From Branchiostoma floridae (Eukaryota > Chordata > Leptocardii > Amphioxiformes > Branchiostomatidae): 64,000 nucleotides of DNA. Below, in pieces: positions 14,901-29,900 of the stretch (its first letter is position 1; every line of letters starts with the position of its first letter). Both the position numbers and the translations under genes were made by a program. The stretch covers positions 1,425,724 to 1,489,723 of the forward strand of contig NC_049992.1 of assembly GCF_000003815.2 (NCBI RefSeq), in the 5' to 3' direction. The notes under the pieces are model-generated. The model was not told where the DNA came from. It saw only the letters and a list, made by a program, of their open reading frames with translations, and made no database searches.

Positions 14901-17900
14901 CTATGTATTGTAAAAAGAAGTTCCTTTCGAGTGTGAGTCGATTAAAACCATTCTCACCTAAATGGGGTAAGGAATTTCCCAAGCAGCCTTCATTACCCCT
15001 GCTTTGAATATTGAGTCAGTAACTGTTGAAATTGCCTAAGCTTGATGTTGTTGACTTAGAGAGAAGAGATGCTGCTACATTTTGAAACAATCTTCAAATT
15101 TCTCTTCTCTGCAAGATTGGCAACTACTGATGTTGAGCACCACAGCCTGCCACTTACATTTACCCCCTAGCCACAAAAAGATGGTAACCTTCTTTTGCAG
15201 ATGAACAAGTTACTCTTTGCTTTCTGTACCTACCTGCAAAGTGTATGACCGACTGAGACAGCTCCAGTGGAGGATGGACTCCCACAGCTTTGCAGGACAG
15301 CTTAAAGTCTCGGTTGATCCCCGACTTACAGGTCAGCTCAAACGTGTACTCCTGAAACACACACGTAACGGTTAATCCCTGACTTACAGGTCAGCTCAAA
15401 CATGTACTCCTGAAACACACACGTAACGGTTAATCCCTGACTTACAGGTCAGCTCAAACGTGTACTCCTGAAACACACACGTAACGGTTAATCCCCGACT
15501 TACAGGTCAGTTCAAAAGAGTACTCCTAAAACATACAGAATCATGCAGACAATCAGATAAGATTATGAATGACAGGATTGATATTATTTTCTTTAAGTCT
15601 AGACTGTTATAAGAAGCATGGATATGTCTCAAAGCTAGACAATGTCATGACATGACATGACAATATGCAGGAGACAAAAAACGTTGTGAAATTTAGAAGA
15701 ATAGAGTCCCTGCCCTTCTACAAGTTTAACTGTTAGCAATAGCCATGACAACGTACCTTCGCCTTCTTTGCATTAAAGATGAGGTCAAGTTCTATGGTTT
15801 CCAACGGCAACAGGGTGCCAAACCCATCGTTGGGCTGGACGTCTACGGTCTGGAAAAATAACAACAGCTGTTGTTATTTGGATCCCCATACAAAACAGAC
15901 ATACACATAAATATAGTTTTATTGCACAACAATTGTTCGGGGTTCAAAGTATGGCATCTACATAACTACAGTTCTATAACTACATACAGACAGGCAAACA
16001 CACACTCAGGCAAACAGGCAGGCAAACATACAGACAGGCAGACACATATACAGACTGGCAAACACACAGATAGACAGGCACACAGATAGTACAAAACTCA
16101 TGCACACTCACAGACACAAACACACACACACATAGACACAGACAGACACAGATACATGACCAGCCCAAAGCAATACTTGACACTTTTGGATACACACAAT
16201 ATACCCACCTCTGGAAGACTGACAAAGCCATAGGGCTGAGCCAGGATGGACTTGTTGGTGAGTTTGATGGTCGTCTTCACCGACTCGTAGATGCTGCAGA
16301 ACCCAAAGTCGATGTCCTTCCGGTCAAACTCGAAATCTGAGCTGGTCACGATGGCTTGGATGGTGAAGGGGACGGGTCTTGTCTGAAAAAAACAAAAAGG
16401 ATTTATTTCTTCATGAAAGAAGACTGAACTTAAGATTCATTAATTCATTAAGACTACTCAAATAACTTGCTATGCTATTTTCCCTGTAGTTACAGTTTCA
16501 TCATGGTCTAATCCTTGTGTTATATCAACTTGCAACGGATCGGAAGACTAATGAAAATCATCTTGGTGAGCTTTAACTTAGTTTTAGAACAGTTAACTGA
16601 ATAAACCGCATAATTACAAAAGTGGCAAACTAAATCCATGGTAAGCATGGCTGTTGCTATCTCTTTGCTTATCAAAACTAAGATGAGGACAGGTGTTCCC
16701 AGATCTCACCTGGTCGGCCACCCTGATGACCATGGGGGCCTCCAGAACACCTGTCTCCTTGTCAAACGACTTGGGCGCGTCTTCAGATAACGTTTGTCTG
16801 GAAAGGGAAAGGACGGTAACCTGTTATGCAAGGAATATAAAATGTTACAATTGCACACAATGAATCCTAAATTGACAGTATGTTCATAAGAACTAAAATT
16901 TAGGCAGTAGGCATGAAGTCACAACTTAGTTAATACGTAACATTAACTTACTATATAGCTAATGTAATTCCTCAGCTATATGTACCTTCCTGGATATATG
17001 ACTCCTTGCAGTGAGCTGTGCAGAGAACTGAGACTGTGCCAGGCTGTACCCTATCTGTACTTACTAACTGTACTTGGGTTTATATAGTTACCTGGGTAAG
17101 AACTTGAGCTGTGCAGAGAACTGAGACTGTACCAGACTGTAGCCAGTCTGTACTGGGGTTTATATAGTTACCTGGGTAAGAACTTGAGCTGTGCAGAGAA
17201 CTGAGACTGTGCCAGGCTGTACCCTGGCTGTACCCAGTTTCTACTGGGGTTTATATTTCTTACTTACTTGGATAAGAACTTGAGCTGTGCAGAGAAATGA
17301 GACTGTGCCAGGCTGTAGCCAGTCTGTACTGGGGTTTGTATAGTTACCTGGGTAAGAACTTGAGCTGTGCATAGAAATGGGACTGTGCCAGGCTGTAGCC
17401 AGTCTGTACTGGGGTTTGTATAGTTACCTGGGTAAGAACTTGAGCTGTGCAGAGAACTGAGACTGTACCAGACTGTAGCCAGTCTGTACTGGGGTTTATA
17501 TAGTTACCTGGGTAAGAACTTGAGCTGTGCAGAGAACTGAGACTGTACCAGACTGTAGCCAGTCTGTACTGGGGTTTATATACTTACCTGGGTAAGAACT
17601 TGAGCTGTGCAGAAAACTGAGACTGTGCCTGGATGTATCCAGTCTTCGGGAGCAGCTCCATGTGATCTCGGAGTTCCTTAGGGACCTCAAACCTCAGTCT
17701 TAGGGCTGTTGTGGCTCTGGAGAGGGCAGAAAGGTGTTTGCATTTATTTAGTAGCATGCCTTATTTGAGCAGAGAGAAATCATTCCTTTGGGTCTCAACA
17801 CACCAATTTGGTATGTTGATTATCAACTTTTAATTTTTTTAGTGTCATGAATTGGTATTGGAGAAGTCACCAAGAACATGAACCAACACAAACATTTCCA

Positions 17901-20900
17901 AGATCTATAGAATTACTTAACAAAGTCAGCACGAATGTTTTACCTGTTGTTGACCACGATAGAGTCCTGGTAGAGTCTGTCAAACATGCAGATCTTTAGG
18001 TCCACGTTTTGCCTCTCCACCCACACGGGTACATCAATGGCATTGGCAACTCCACGCACAAAGATCTGGGGAAGGGAGGAAATGTTTTTTTCATAGTTGC
18101 AGAAACATTGCTGAAAAGTTATCACCATTGTGCATTCGGTTTACACCGGTGAGGTACAATACCAGATAGATCTGTCATTCATGGCAGAAAACACTCAAGT
18201 AAAACATTTCAAAAATACTTTCAGCATGCTACATACTATTACTAACATAGATGCAAATCTTATTACAATCACTTAGCAGTTTGCACACTGAGAAATATCA
18301 GCTGCTAGAGCCTCTAGTATACAATGTATTTGGCAATCAATTATGAAGAACAAGGTTTTATCATGATAATAAAACTCCCCCAGCTTAAGTATAATATTCC
18401 ATGAGCATAGCATCCACACTAACTCTGTTGACTCCTAGGTGCCCTGGCTCTGTCAAGAAGAAGAAGCAGAAGACTTACACTGTCGGAGCATGGGTCTGAG
18501 AAAGACTTACACTGTCGGAGCAGGGGTCTGAGAAAGACTTACACTGTTGGAGCATGGGTATGAGAAAGACTTAAGCTGTTGAAGCTAACGAGAAGGCCGT
18601 GGCCTGGCTGCAGTACTGGCACGGAACGCTATGATGATGAGCATGGGTCTGAGAAAGACTTACACTGTCGGAGCATGGGTCTGAGAAAGACTTACACTGT
18701 CGGAGCAGGGGTCTGAGAAAGACTTACACTGTTGGAGCAGGTGTCTGAGAAAGACTTACACTGTCGGAGCATGGGTCTGAGAAAGACTTACACTGTCGGA
18801 GCAGGGGTCTGAGAAAGACTTACACCGTCGGAGCATGGGTCTGAGAAAGACTTACACTGTCGGAGCATGGGTCTGAGAAAGACTTACATTGTCGGAGCAT
18901 GGGTCTGAGAAAGACTTACACTGTCGGAGCAGGTGTCTGAGAAAGACTTACGCTGTCGGAGCATGGGTCTGAGAAAGACTTACGCTGTCGGAGCATGGGT
19001 CTGAGAAAGACTTACGCTGTCGGAGCATGGGTCTGAGAAAGACTTACGCTGTCGGAGCATGGGTCTGAGAAAGACTTACGCTGTCGGAGCATGGGTCTGA
19101 GAAAGACTTACACTGTCGGAGCATGGGTCTGAGAAAGACTTACACTGTCGGAGCATGGGTCTGAGAAAGACTTACACTGTCGGAGCATGGGTCTGAGAAG
19201 CTGAATGACTTTTTATCATAATAAAACTCCCCAGCTTAAGTATAGTATTCTATGCGCAGAACATTCACACTCTGTTGTCCCCTGGGTGTTCTTGTAGTGT
19301 CAAGAAGAATCAGAAGAAGACTTACGCTGTCGGAGCAGGGATCTGAGAAGCTGAATGACTTTTTATCATAATAAAACATTCACTGTTGTCCCCCAGGTGT
19401 TCTTCACTTGCCAAGAAGAATAAGCAGAAGACTTACGCTGTCGGAGCAGGGGTCTGAGAAGCTGATCTCGAAGTCTGTGTCGACCTTCCCGGGTACCGTG
19501 GGGGCGAAGATGATCTCAAGTTTCACAGCGGAGAAGGGACCGATGTCTCCCATAGCAACCTGCAGGGGACAGAAAATGGCTAAGACTTAGATACTTTATT
19601 AAGTCATAGACTGAATTTAGTATCAAAGTTATAGCTAACATACAGAGATGGCTTAGATTGTAATATTCATCTTATCTTATTCATATTTATTTCCCAAGGA
19701 TGTCACCCATAGCAATCTGGATGGGAACAGAGATACGTCGATGTAGGTTAAACATCCAGGTAATAAGATACACCAAAAAGTAGTTACTCATTAGCAACTG
19801 GATATGGTTTTGGAAACGGTCAGACGTTTCGGATAGAATCCACTATCCTTCGTCAGTGACACTGAAGTGATCTGGAAGAAACAGGAATCTGGAAGAACAG
19901 AGATAGCTTTACAGATATCATCATAGTATCACTTGCAATTATGATGGGTTAGAATGATGTTATAAGAGGTGGAAAATAAGGGAATACCTTACAGTGACAC
20001 TGAAGAAAGGTTGTTGATTCTATTTGAAACATCTGTTTCAAAATCATATCCAGTTGCCTGAGTAACTGCTATTTGGCGCATCTTATTACCTGAAAGTCTA
20101 ACCTTCATCGATGTAAGGGAATACCTTATGCATGCATATGACATAACTCTTACACACTGTACATATCATGCAATGTTTATCAACTTCAAAACTTAGTGCA
20201 GCATTGCCTCAATGTCTTCCATAAATAACGAGAAAAGCCAGGCCCACCTGTCCTATCTTCATCCCATCCAAGGCAGACACGTCCAGGAAGTCAGAGCCCA
20301 GCCCAAAGTCTACCGTGGTCTCCCCTGGGGATAGAAATGCCATAAACATAAACATAAATATTCACAACATCATCATTACCATCATCTACAGCTGATCTGC
20401 TAGCCAAGAACAGAAATCTGTGGTCTCCCCATGTCATAAACACATGAACATAAACATAAGCAAACACATTAAACATAAACGTTCACAACATCATCACCAC
20501 CATTATCTACAGCTGATCTGCAACTGTGGTCTCCCCTGGGGATAGAAATGTCATGGTCATTTTCAACATAATCTGGTATCATCTACAGCTGATATCCTTG
20601 CCAAGAACAGACATTTAGTAAGTATACCATTATGCAGTCGGACTTTAACCTTAGGCATACTGAGGTAGCCATTTGGATGCCTGTCTTCTATTGGTTACAT
20701 TGTTATGCAGCAAGGAGTGAGTTAAGATATGATTGTAAGAAGTTGACCTCTAGTTACCTTCTCTGGTGACGTCCCATCTTCCTCCATCCTCCTTCTCTCC
20801 ATCCTTTCCAGCATCCCCCTCTCCATCCCCTACAGAGATGAAGCCATTCAAAACAAAGTCACAATGAGCATGACTTACATGTAGTACTGACCTTGGTGCA

Positions 20901-23900
20901 GTGAGTTTAAACATAAGCTATTGCATCAAGTCTTTTTGTTTCATTCAATGTACAACCATGTCATTCTCCTATGCAGAGGGACCACAGTCGTGTCAAAACT
21001 CCTTGTGTTTACCTCTGCTATCTTGTGCACTCAGACCAGTTAGGGACCGCCCTTCTTATAGATATTAATGAGCTTGCCCTTATATGGGCAGTCAGCCGTT
21101 GGGGATCGGGCGTAGGAGGATGGAGCCACGTAATACGTAAAATGATTGGCTGATAGCTTCCCAGCGGCCTTTGTGAGACAGCTTGCGACAACAAAAAGCC
21201 CAAGAAAAGCCTATTCTCCAATTGGTTGACAGCTGGTTTGTGGCGACAATCATAATAACCACTGATAGGGCATGAGATAGCAGGGCCCCATAGGCTAATG
21301 CCATTGGGGACCGGGCGTTAGGAGGATGAACCATGTATGGGTCCTCGTTCATAATCACACTACAATAATTATGTGTGGATCAGCACCAAGGACAGGAACA
21401 GTTGTGTAATACAGGTACATACAGCACACCAAGGTACATGTATTACACTGCCACACAGGCCAGATCACAGACATGGACATAATATACATGTTGTACTTTC
21501 TACAACAATTTCTATACATGGCATGATTCTGACTTCACTTACTCACACGANNNNNNNNNNNNNNNNNNNNNNNNNNNNNNNNNNNNNNNNNNNNNNNNNN
21601 NNNNNNNNNNNNNNNNNNNNNNNNNNNNNNNNNNNNNNNNNNNNNNNNNNNNNNNNNNNNNNNNNNNNNNNNNNNNNNNNNNNNNNNNNNNNNNNNNNNN
21701 NNNNNNNNNNNNNNNNNNNNNNNNNNNNNNNNNNNNNNNNNNNNNNNNNNNNNNNNNNNNNNNNNNNNNNNNNNNNNNNNNATTTTAATGGAAATCCAGT
21801 CGAAAGCCTAGCGATCATAGGGGGTCCAGGCATGCTCCCTGGGAAAATTTTTGAAATCTAGACCCTCTGAAATCTCCTTTATTTTGAGGGGTCGAATTTT
21901 TCTGGTAGACTCAGCTTAGTTGAAATAAGATCTTTACATGCTGATTTTTATCCGTAACAGAAGACGAAATGGGAAAAATTTTTGTCTGTCCACAGAGGCA
22001 AAATTCCATCAAAGGACAGAAGGACGGTAGCCTGGAATCCAGCCGTATTGTGCTTTGGTCGCTCCCCTGAGGTACGCTTCCTGCCAATACGACTGGCCTT
22101 CGTTAGGATTCGTACGATCGGCATTTGAATATTCGCAGAGTTTATCTGCGAGATTTCTGATTGGCTGTTAGCACCACCAAGGTGGAAATCGAACACAAAC
22201 AATCATGTTTACAGTTTGTAATCGAACGGAACACTACTTCTATCTTTCGACTCATTAGTGACGTAAGGGCCGATTGTTCCAATCCTAACGAAGGGCAGAC
22301 GTGTTGGCAGGAAGCAGAGCGACTAGAGCACAACACGGCTGGATTCCAGGCTAAAAGGACGGATGCTGGCTAGAACCCTGGCGACACACAGACTTTCAGT
22401 GCCTTTAAATCATTGTGACCCTGTCCCTAGTGCTGAAAGTTTACATGCTTGACACACACAAATAAACACATAAACACAAACCTTCCAGTGCCTTTAAATC
22501 ATTGTGACCCTGTCCTTAGTGCTGAAAGTTTAAATGCTTGACACACATAAATAAACAAATAAACACAAACCTTCCAGTGCCTTCTCGTCCGGCGGTGTGA
22601 CATGGATGTCCGGTTTGTGGCCGGACTCGGCCGTGTGGACCTTCTCCTGGTCACTCAGGGAACTGACCGCTCGGTCCGACATGTCCGACGTCTGGGGGGG
22701 AACAACAACAACCGAGAGAAGAGTAAACAACAAGAAAACAACAACAGCCAAGAGGAGAGTAAACAATGGGAAAACAACAACAGCCAAGAGGAGAGTAAAC
22801 AATGGGAAAATAACAACAACCAAGAGGAGAGTGAACAATGAGGCTCAGTTACACCTTTGGGGTTAGATGGACTCTATTGCCCTATTCATCTAAATCAAAA
22901 TGTACAAATAGAAATAAATCTAACATGGAAATACACAAAAATGAGAATAACAACATACAAACTGCACAACATGTACTTACCAATCTACCAAGAGAAGTTT
23001 CAGCAGTGGTTACAGTTCTTGGTTTGGCATCTAAGTAAAAAAAATTTTATAATGAAAAAACATTAGCACATAGTAGGACTTAACGAAGTTTAGCTCATTT
23101 GTAATAAATTCAATGTGCCTCATGTCACGGTGGCAGGGAGTGAGTCAAGTAGAATCAGGACAGAGGTATGATGTGCGGATATGATAGACTTTATTCGGAG
23201 CCAGGTAGACACGTCTTGCCCTGTCGCAGTCTCTCGGTCGAATCCCCCACCCTCTTACGTCTGTTCCCCAACCCCTTTCCCATCTGGTTTCAATTACCCC
23301 GGGTGACACTCCCCACTCCAGGGGTGTTGTCACGCTGTCACCTCGTGACACTCAGCTGAACGTCAAATTCTGCAGATTGCATTACTCGATGTGTTATCTG
23401 TAGCCAAACAAACAAACAAACAAAATAGCCAAAACAATTTGACGATGCCGTACCTGAAACCTTGATGAACTCAAACTTGGTCCCCAGCGCCCCCTTGTTG
23501 GTGAGTGTGATGGTTTTCTTCAGCGTCTCCCCGATTACTTGGGTACCAAAGTCGACAGTCTCAATGTCTACAGATAACTGCAACACAAGACAAAAATGAA
23601 GTCTTATATGTTTCTCATAAATAGGGGAAAATGCAAATGTACATTCAAGCATATACCACATATATTGGGCATGCTTAAAGTCTTCTGTCTTTCTGGTTGA
23701 CCACTGTTGAAGCATCATGCTTCTTCACAAGCTAGTGAGTGCAGCTTGACTATCATCATGGCTTGCCTGTTTTACCAAGCCAAGTGGGTCAAACCATGTC
23801 TCAATAAACATCATAATACCCAAAGGATGCTGCAGTGTGCCATAGACAAAAGCATTACACACTTCGCCTCTCCAGCTTGGAGATAATGGAAATACTTTTT

Positions 23901-26900
23901 GATGAAACATTTGTATGCCAAGTTTACATGTCACACATTAAACTGTTTTTTGATAAACGAGGTGGATGAAATTGCGATTGGCTGTCAGCCACCCTGTCAT
24001 GTTGGTGAAGAGGTCTACTTACATCACATTTCTTTGTGGTACAGTTGTACCAAACATGTATGCCAAGTCTACATGTTGTGCCGAGTCTACACTGTTTCCT
24101 AATAAACCAGCTTTGATAAAATCGTATGGTTAACTGTTAGCCAAACTTACATCACATTTCTTGGTGGTGCATCTCAGAGGGATGAAAAAAGGACCTGTCT
24201 GTGCCAGGAACTCCACTGCACCCTCCAGATCCTCATTTATCTGTGAAGAAACATCAACAACTAAGTCATACTGTGTAATGGGTTGGCTGGTAAGACATAT
24301 ATGTTATAATAACACTACTTCACCTGTGGGGTAACCTATGTCCATTGCTTTCAAAAACAGGGTATTTAGGGAGTTCAAGTTGTGAATGACTTTCAAAATA
24401 TTGCAGTTTGATAACATTTACGCTACACACCAGTCTTGAGATGAAATAAATAAATAGACAGCTATATATAAAGCTTACCCCACGGATAGAAATAGCCATG
24501 GCATGCATTTTTTTTTACTTCAATCAATTGTAGAGGAGATAGTATTTCCCTAAATAAAACATGATAACATGGATGGACCATATGCAGTACAATTATGTAT
24601 ATATCATAAACTTTTGTTTCAATGAACAATGCACATTTCTTCATCACTAAGTAAAGATGTGTGCCAGACCTACTCACCATGGGCTTGAAGGTCACCATCA
24701 TGTCACATGACATGCCGGCTGACATTTGACCTGGGGGGTCAAATCTGCAGAGGAAAAGTAAGAAATGTTTGTAAGTATTTGTAAATCAAAGTTCAATATA
24801 AATATTTTTATTAATTAGTTTGGCAGTTCTACATGCACGGCCAGGGCTGCCCAGCTAGCCTGTGGATAGTCCTGCTGACATGTGCATCTGTATCTGTATA
24901 TATCTAGCCGGTATAACCGCCATTCGGCGTAACACACCAGCTAAATGCAGAGATAGACCAAACAAATGTAATTTGACAATAACAAATTCTAAATGCATAA
25001 CGACTACAGTATATATGGTCTAGAATAGTGTTGAAATTCTATCCTTGGCCAGAAGGACAGATGCTAACAAGAGCCCTCCACAGTTCAGTTCTTAAGAGAG
25101 AACAGTTCCTTACACCAGGTGTATGAAGTCCTTGAGGTGCTCAGACAGCCCGACCAGGCGGCAGAAGTTCACGCTGTACGACACGTTGGTCAGCTGCACC
25201 TTTTTCTTGTACGTCTTCCCGACGTCAAAGTCCTGAAAATCAAGGAAAGAGACTTAAAGCTGTGGTTACCTAGTCAGGGTAACTCCCACAGTTCATTGCC
25301 ATAATAGTCTCAAGCATTACGCACTATCTTTTCTTTCTTTTTGTTTTACTTGGTGACAACTAGAGAAAGGAAGAAATATCAGAACAGTTGACCCTTGAAC
25401 TCTGACCTTGAAGTGTTTAATGTCAGGTTTGACCCTTGACCTTATCTTGAAGTGAATAACATCAGGTTTGCTGTAAAAGGGTTCACCTTTGAACTCTAAC
25501 CTTGAAGTCAAGAACATCAGGTTTGCTATAGAAGGTTTCACCTTTGAACCCTTACCTTGAAGTGAATGACATCAGGCTTGCTGTAGAAAGGTTGACCCTT
25601 GAACTCGCGCCCTGCGGCGACCTGTTTGCGGATGATTCCGGAGCGGTGCTTCTCCAGAGTCTGTTGTAGGACCTGCTGCTCCATCTTGGTGCCTCCTATC
25701 GGTTTGGGGGGGACCTCGTGGTCTTCTGGCACCTGGGGAAGCAGATAGGGCTTAAGTTAGAGTTTAATACCATTTGCTGTTCAGGAAGAAATCTGGAAAT
25801 CTTTTCTTTGCATGAATCATGTTTGGGACTGCATTTTTAAGAATTGATAAAATTAATGATAATCTTTTACAATGAGACTGCATTCTTCACACTGCAGCTG
25901 TGACCGTGACCAACTGGTGGCTGCAGTGTGAAATGGTCATTATTCCCCTGAGGAAGGTGACAGATGGTCACCGAGATGTTGCACAAAGCACCTTGTTATT
26001 CACTCAGCTTTTCTAGTTGTTATTTCTTACCAAGCAACTGTTACACTATTTCATGACACAGTATGACTGATTCAGAAGTTATTCTTGTATGTCTTGAGCT
26101 CTGAACCCAAGATTCCTGGGACCAGTGAACTCTCACTGACTAGCTGTTACAGGTTTTGATACTCCTCCCAGAAAGTTTTGAAACTTGATTTTAGTTTATA
26201 ACATCTTTCAAATTGATGCTACATTATGACTCTTAATTGCATTGTACATCAGATTCTGTATAACTCACCCACTCACTCACTTCTGTATAATACATTACTC
26301 CAAAGCTTATATCTTTTACCATTAACAAACTTACCTTGTAAGCCTTGTGTTCCGGGTCCCAGAGCCCAGCAAACTCCGGCTGTGCCAGTTTAGAAGCCTT
26401 GTAAGCCTTGTGAGAAGTCTACCTTACCTTGTAAGCCTTGTGCTCCTGGTCCCAGAGCCCAGCGAACTCTGGCTGTGCCAGGTTCTCGTCATCCTCCCCC
26501 TCCCGGCTGTCGCTCTCGCTGTCCCCGCGCTCATCTCGGCTCGTCAGGCCGTACGGGGAGAAGTCATCATCCGAGGAAACCGTGGCCAGCTTGTCCTGCG
26601 GACCTTTCTGGAAGAGAAGTATTTGTGTCCATCAGTAAAATTATAACAGAATGACCAGAGAAATTTGACAGAGCGGCAGAAGACTTTTTGTGCAATTTAG
26701 TTTGTTCTGTTGGATTTTGTTTCGACTGTTTTACTCACCGTAGGAGCGACCTCCTCCACATCAGCACTGTACTCCACAGACGATGACCCGCTGGTGTAGT
26801 GCTGGATGATGCGAGACTTTCTCTTCCTCCCCTGCACTCTCTGGGGAGTAAAGGATAACTTAGACCCAGGTTTACAACAGTCAACATGTATTCAGATAAC

Positions 26901-29900
26901 CCATGCTATATTTAACTCTTGCCTTTCGTCCATTGCTCATTAGCTCATAATATCTTGTGCAATAATGCAATGTACATCATCTTCGTTAACTTTCTATATC
27001 TAAAATGTCATCTACAAACAAAATATTAAATTATCTCTCACAGTGAAAATATAACTACCTTGCTGCAGTCAAGGGTGAACACTTAACATGCAGAGCAGAG
27101 TACCAGTAGCCTCTAACTAATTTCCAATAATTTATCATGCTCTCCTACAATGGCTTGCCCTGACCCTTAAACTACACCCTTTGACCCTTTGCATACTGTT
27201 GACTGACCTCTGACCTTTGTGTAGTCTCACTTAATCTGTGAAAACCAAATCTTTAAATTTATACTGCTTTTGACTTATGCACTTTGACCTTTAGCGCTAC
27301 ATGGTAACCCCCTGACCTTTGCCCTGTCCCTCCTGGCATCAGGCCAGAGCTGGGGCTGCTGGGCCTTCCTGTGCTTCATCTGTTTCTCCTCACGGATGAT
27401 CCGCGCCACGATCTCCTGCTGTTTCTCTCTCTGCTGGGCTTCAAATGTTCTGTAAGAACAATCAATAATCAATCAATCCATCAATCATATGCTGGATGCT
27501 TCTCTCTCTGATGGTCTCTAAACATTCTGTTGTAACAGAGGAACAACAAACGGACCATTTCTAAATTTTTGCCATGACGTAGTCATGGAACCACATCTGT
27601 GAAACTCTACTTGTAAACAGTGTAAATTAATAGAAGTCTCACTCTTTCTCCCACTTTAGTGCTCCGCAGACAAGCATTAGGTACTACAGTGTATTTTAAA
27701 CACAGTTTTTCTATTTCTAGGTTGGGGAAACATATTCTTCTCCTACCCACTAGACTACTGCAGTCATTACAAAGTTTGAATCAAAAGAAGCCTCACTCTT
27801 TCTCCCTCTCAAACTGTTTCTGTCTCTTCCTCCGGAGCAGCACCTCCTCAGGGTTGCCCCCCTCCCCCAGCACGTCCTGTTTCTCTGTGGTTACACAGTG
27901 TTTGTTTGTTTGTTTGTTTGTTTGTTTACTCACTCTTTCTCCCTCTCAAACTGTTTCTGTCTCTTCCTCCTGAGCAGCACCTCCTCCGGGTTGCCCCCCT
28001 CCCCCAGCACGTCCTGTCTCTCCCCCTCCTCCTGCACAGCTGCTGCTGCTGCCATGGCTCGGTCCCGTGCCTGCACCGCTCGTAAGTTTTCCTGTAAAGA
28101 TGATGGTACAAGTCTGTCATTAGCTGGGAGTCAAGGATCAAATTGAACCAATCAGTGGCTTGTACATGGAACAAATCATCCAATAGTCAAATTTTCTGTC
28201 TAAATTTAAGGTGACTTGTAATAGGTAAGAAGTCTCTTCTTGTGTTGGTCTTCAGTCAATCTGTGACAGCAGGGTTCTCATCCCTCAGTTATTGAGTGAG
28301 AAAGTGTGAGAGTGAGAGAGAGTAAGAGAGAGAAAGTGTTACCCTGTAAGCGGTGATGTTGGTCTTGAGAGACAGCAAGGTTCTCAGTGAGTGAGAGAGA
28401 GAGTGAGTGAGTGAGGGAGAGAGTGAAAGAATGAACGAGTGTTACCCTGTTTGTAGTCATGTTGGTCTTGAGAGACAGCAAAGTTCTCAGTGAGTGAGTG
28501 AGAGAGTAAGAGAATGAACGAGTGTTACCCTGTTTGTAGTCATGTTGGTCTTGAGAGACAGCAAAGTTCTCAGTGAGTGAGTGAGAGAGTAAGAGAATGA
28601 ACGAGTGTTACCCTGTTTGTAGTCATGTTGGTCTTGAGAGACAGCAAAGTTCTCAGTGAGTGAGAGTGAGTGAGTGAGTGAGAGAATGAACGAGTGTTAC
28701 CTTGTTAGCAGCGATGTTGGTCTTGAGAGACAGCAGAGTTCAGAGAGAGTGAGTGAGTGAGTGAGTGAGTGAGAGAGAGAGAGAGTGAAAGAAGGATTGA
28801 GTGTTACCCTGTTAGCAGTGATGTTGGTTTGAGTGACAGCAGAGTTCTCAGTGAGTGAGTGAGTGAGTGAGTGAGTGAGTGAGTGAGTGAGTGTGAGTGA
28901 TAGAATAAACAAGTGTTACCCTGTTAGCAGTAATGTTGGTTTTGAGAGTAATGTCTTCTCAACACACAGAACAGACAAGAGAGGAGGTGGTGTGGCAGTA
29001 TATGTCAAACAACAGATAATGTCAAGGCACATGACAGAATACGACGTACCGGACGGCCTTGAATGCGTGTGGGTCTGGACGAGACCACGGCGGCTACCGC
29101 GTCCCCTGTCGGCAATCATTGTCTGTGGAGTATACTTCCCCCCCAGCTCACCTAACGGAGACCTCCTTATTGATCATCTGTTGACTGTTTCTGACAAGAT
29201 CCGAGGTAAACACCCCGACTGTGGAATCGCCATTCTAGGTGATTTCAACAGACTCGATAAATCGGGACTGTGCAGAGGTACTGTTATGTCCCAAGTTGTA
29301 CGAAACAACACCAGAGGGAACGCCATGCTGGATCTGATTGTAACGAATATGAAAAACGAGTATCACCCTCCTACAGTCTTGCCTCCCGTGGGTCTGAGTG
29401 ACCACTTGTCAGTTCTCTGGAGCCCCAAGGAGGAACATGTTCCCATCAAACCTACAGTAAAACACATCAGACACCTGAGTGAACAAGACCTTTTTGAGTT
29501 TGGCCGGTGGGCCACGACCCACGACTGGTCGGAGGTGTACAACGCTTCTGGCACGACCGCAAAGGCAAATGCCTTTCATGCAACACTCGAGGATGCCATT
29601 GCTACGTATTTCCCAATCAAAACCATCAAGACGCTCAGTTCCGACAAACCATGGATCACACCCAACATCAAACGTCTAATCGCCCTGAGGCAGAAAGCAT
29701 TCCACAAGCAGAGCCCTGCAGTTTGGAAACTGTACAGAAACATGACACACAGGGCTATAACCCGTGCCAAGAAGAACCATTTCACGGACAGAGTCGCCTC
29801 CCTCAAAACTGCCAACCCGCGTAAATGGCACCAGGAAGTGATGAACATGGCCAACGCTAGAAAGGGTGAGACCGAGATCAAGGTCCCGGGCCTTGACACT

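Noticed and set aside
11440-19196. CRISPR-like direct repeat arrays at 11.4-11.9 and 18.5-19.2 kb
   Set aside because: There are no unique spacers; units are contiguous exon-edge copies in a eukaryotic gene.
21373-21861. Open frame of 162 codons across the N gap
   Set aside because: Most of it is N; the flanks have no coding features.
27793-27890. An additional CFAP74 exon between exons 9 and 10
   Set aside because: Its phase fits neither neighbour, and exon 9 joins exon 10 directly in frame with conserved sequence.
28887-28949. ATG at 28887 as the start of the LINE protein
   Set aside because: It lies in the host minisatellite, before the element's boundary at 28949; the element is 5' truncated.
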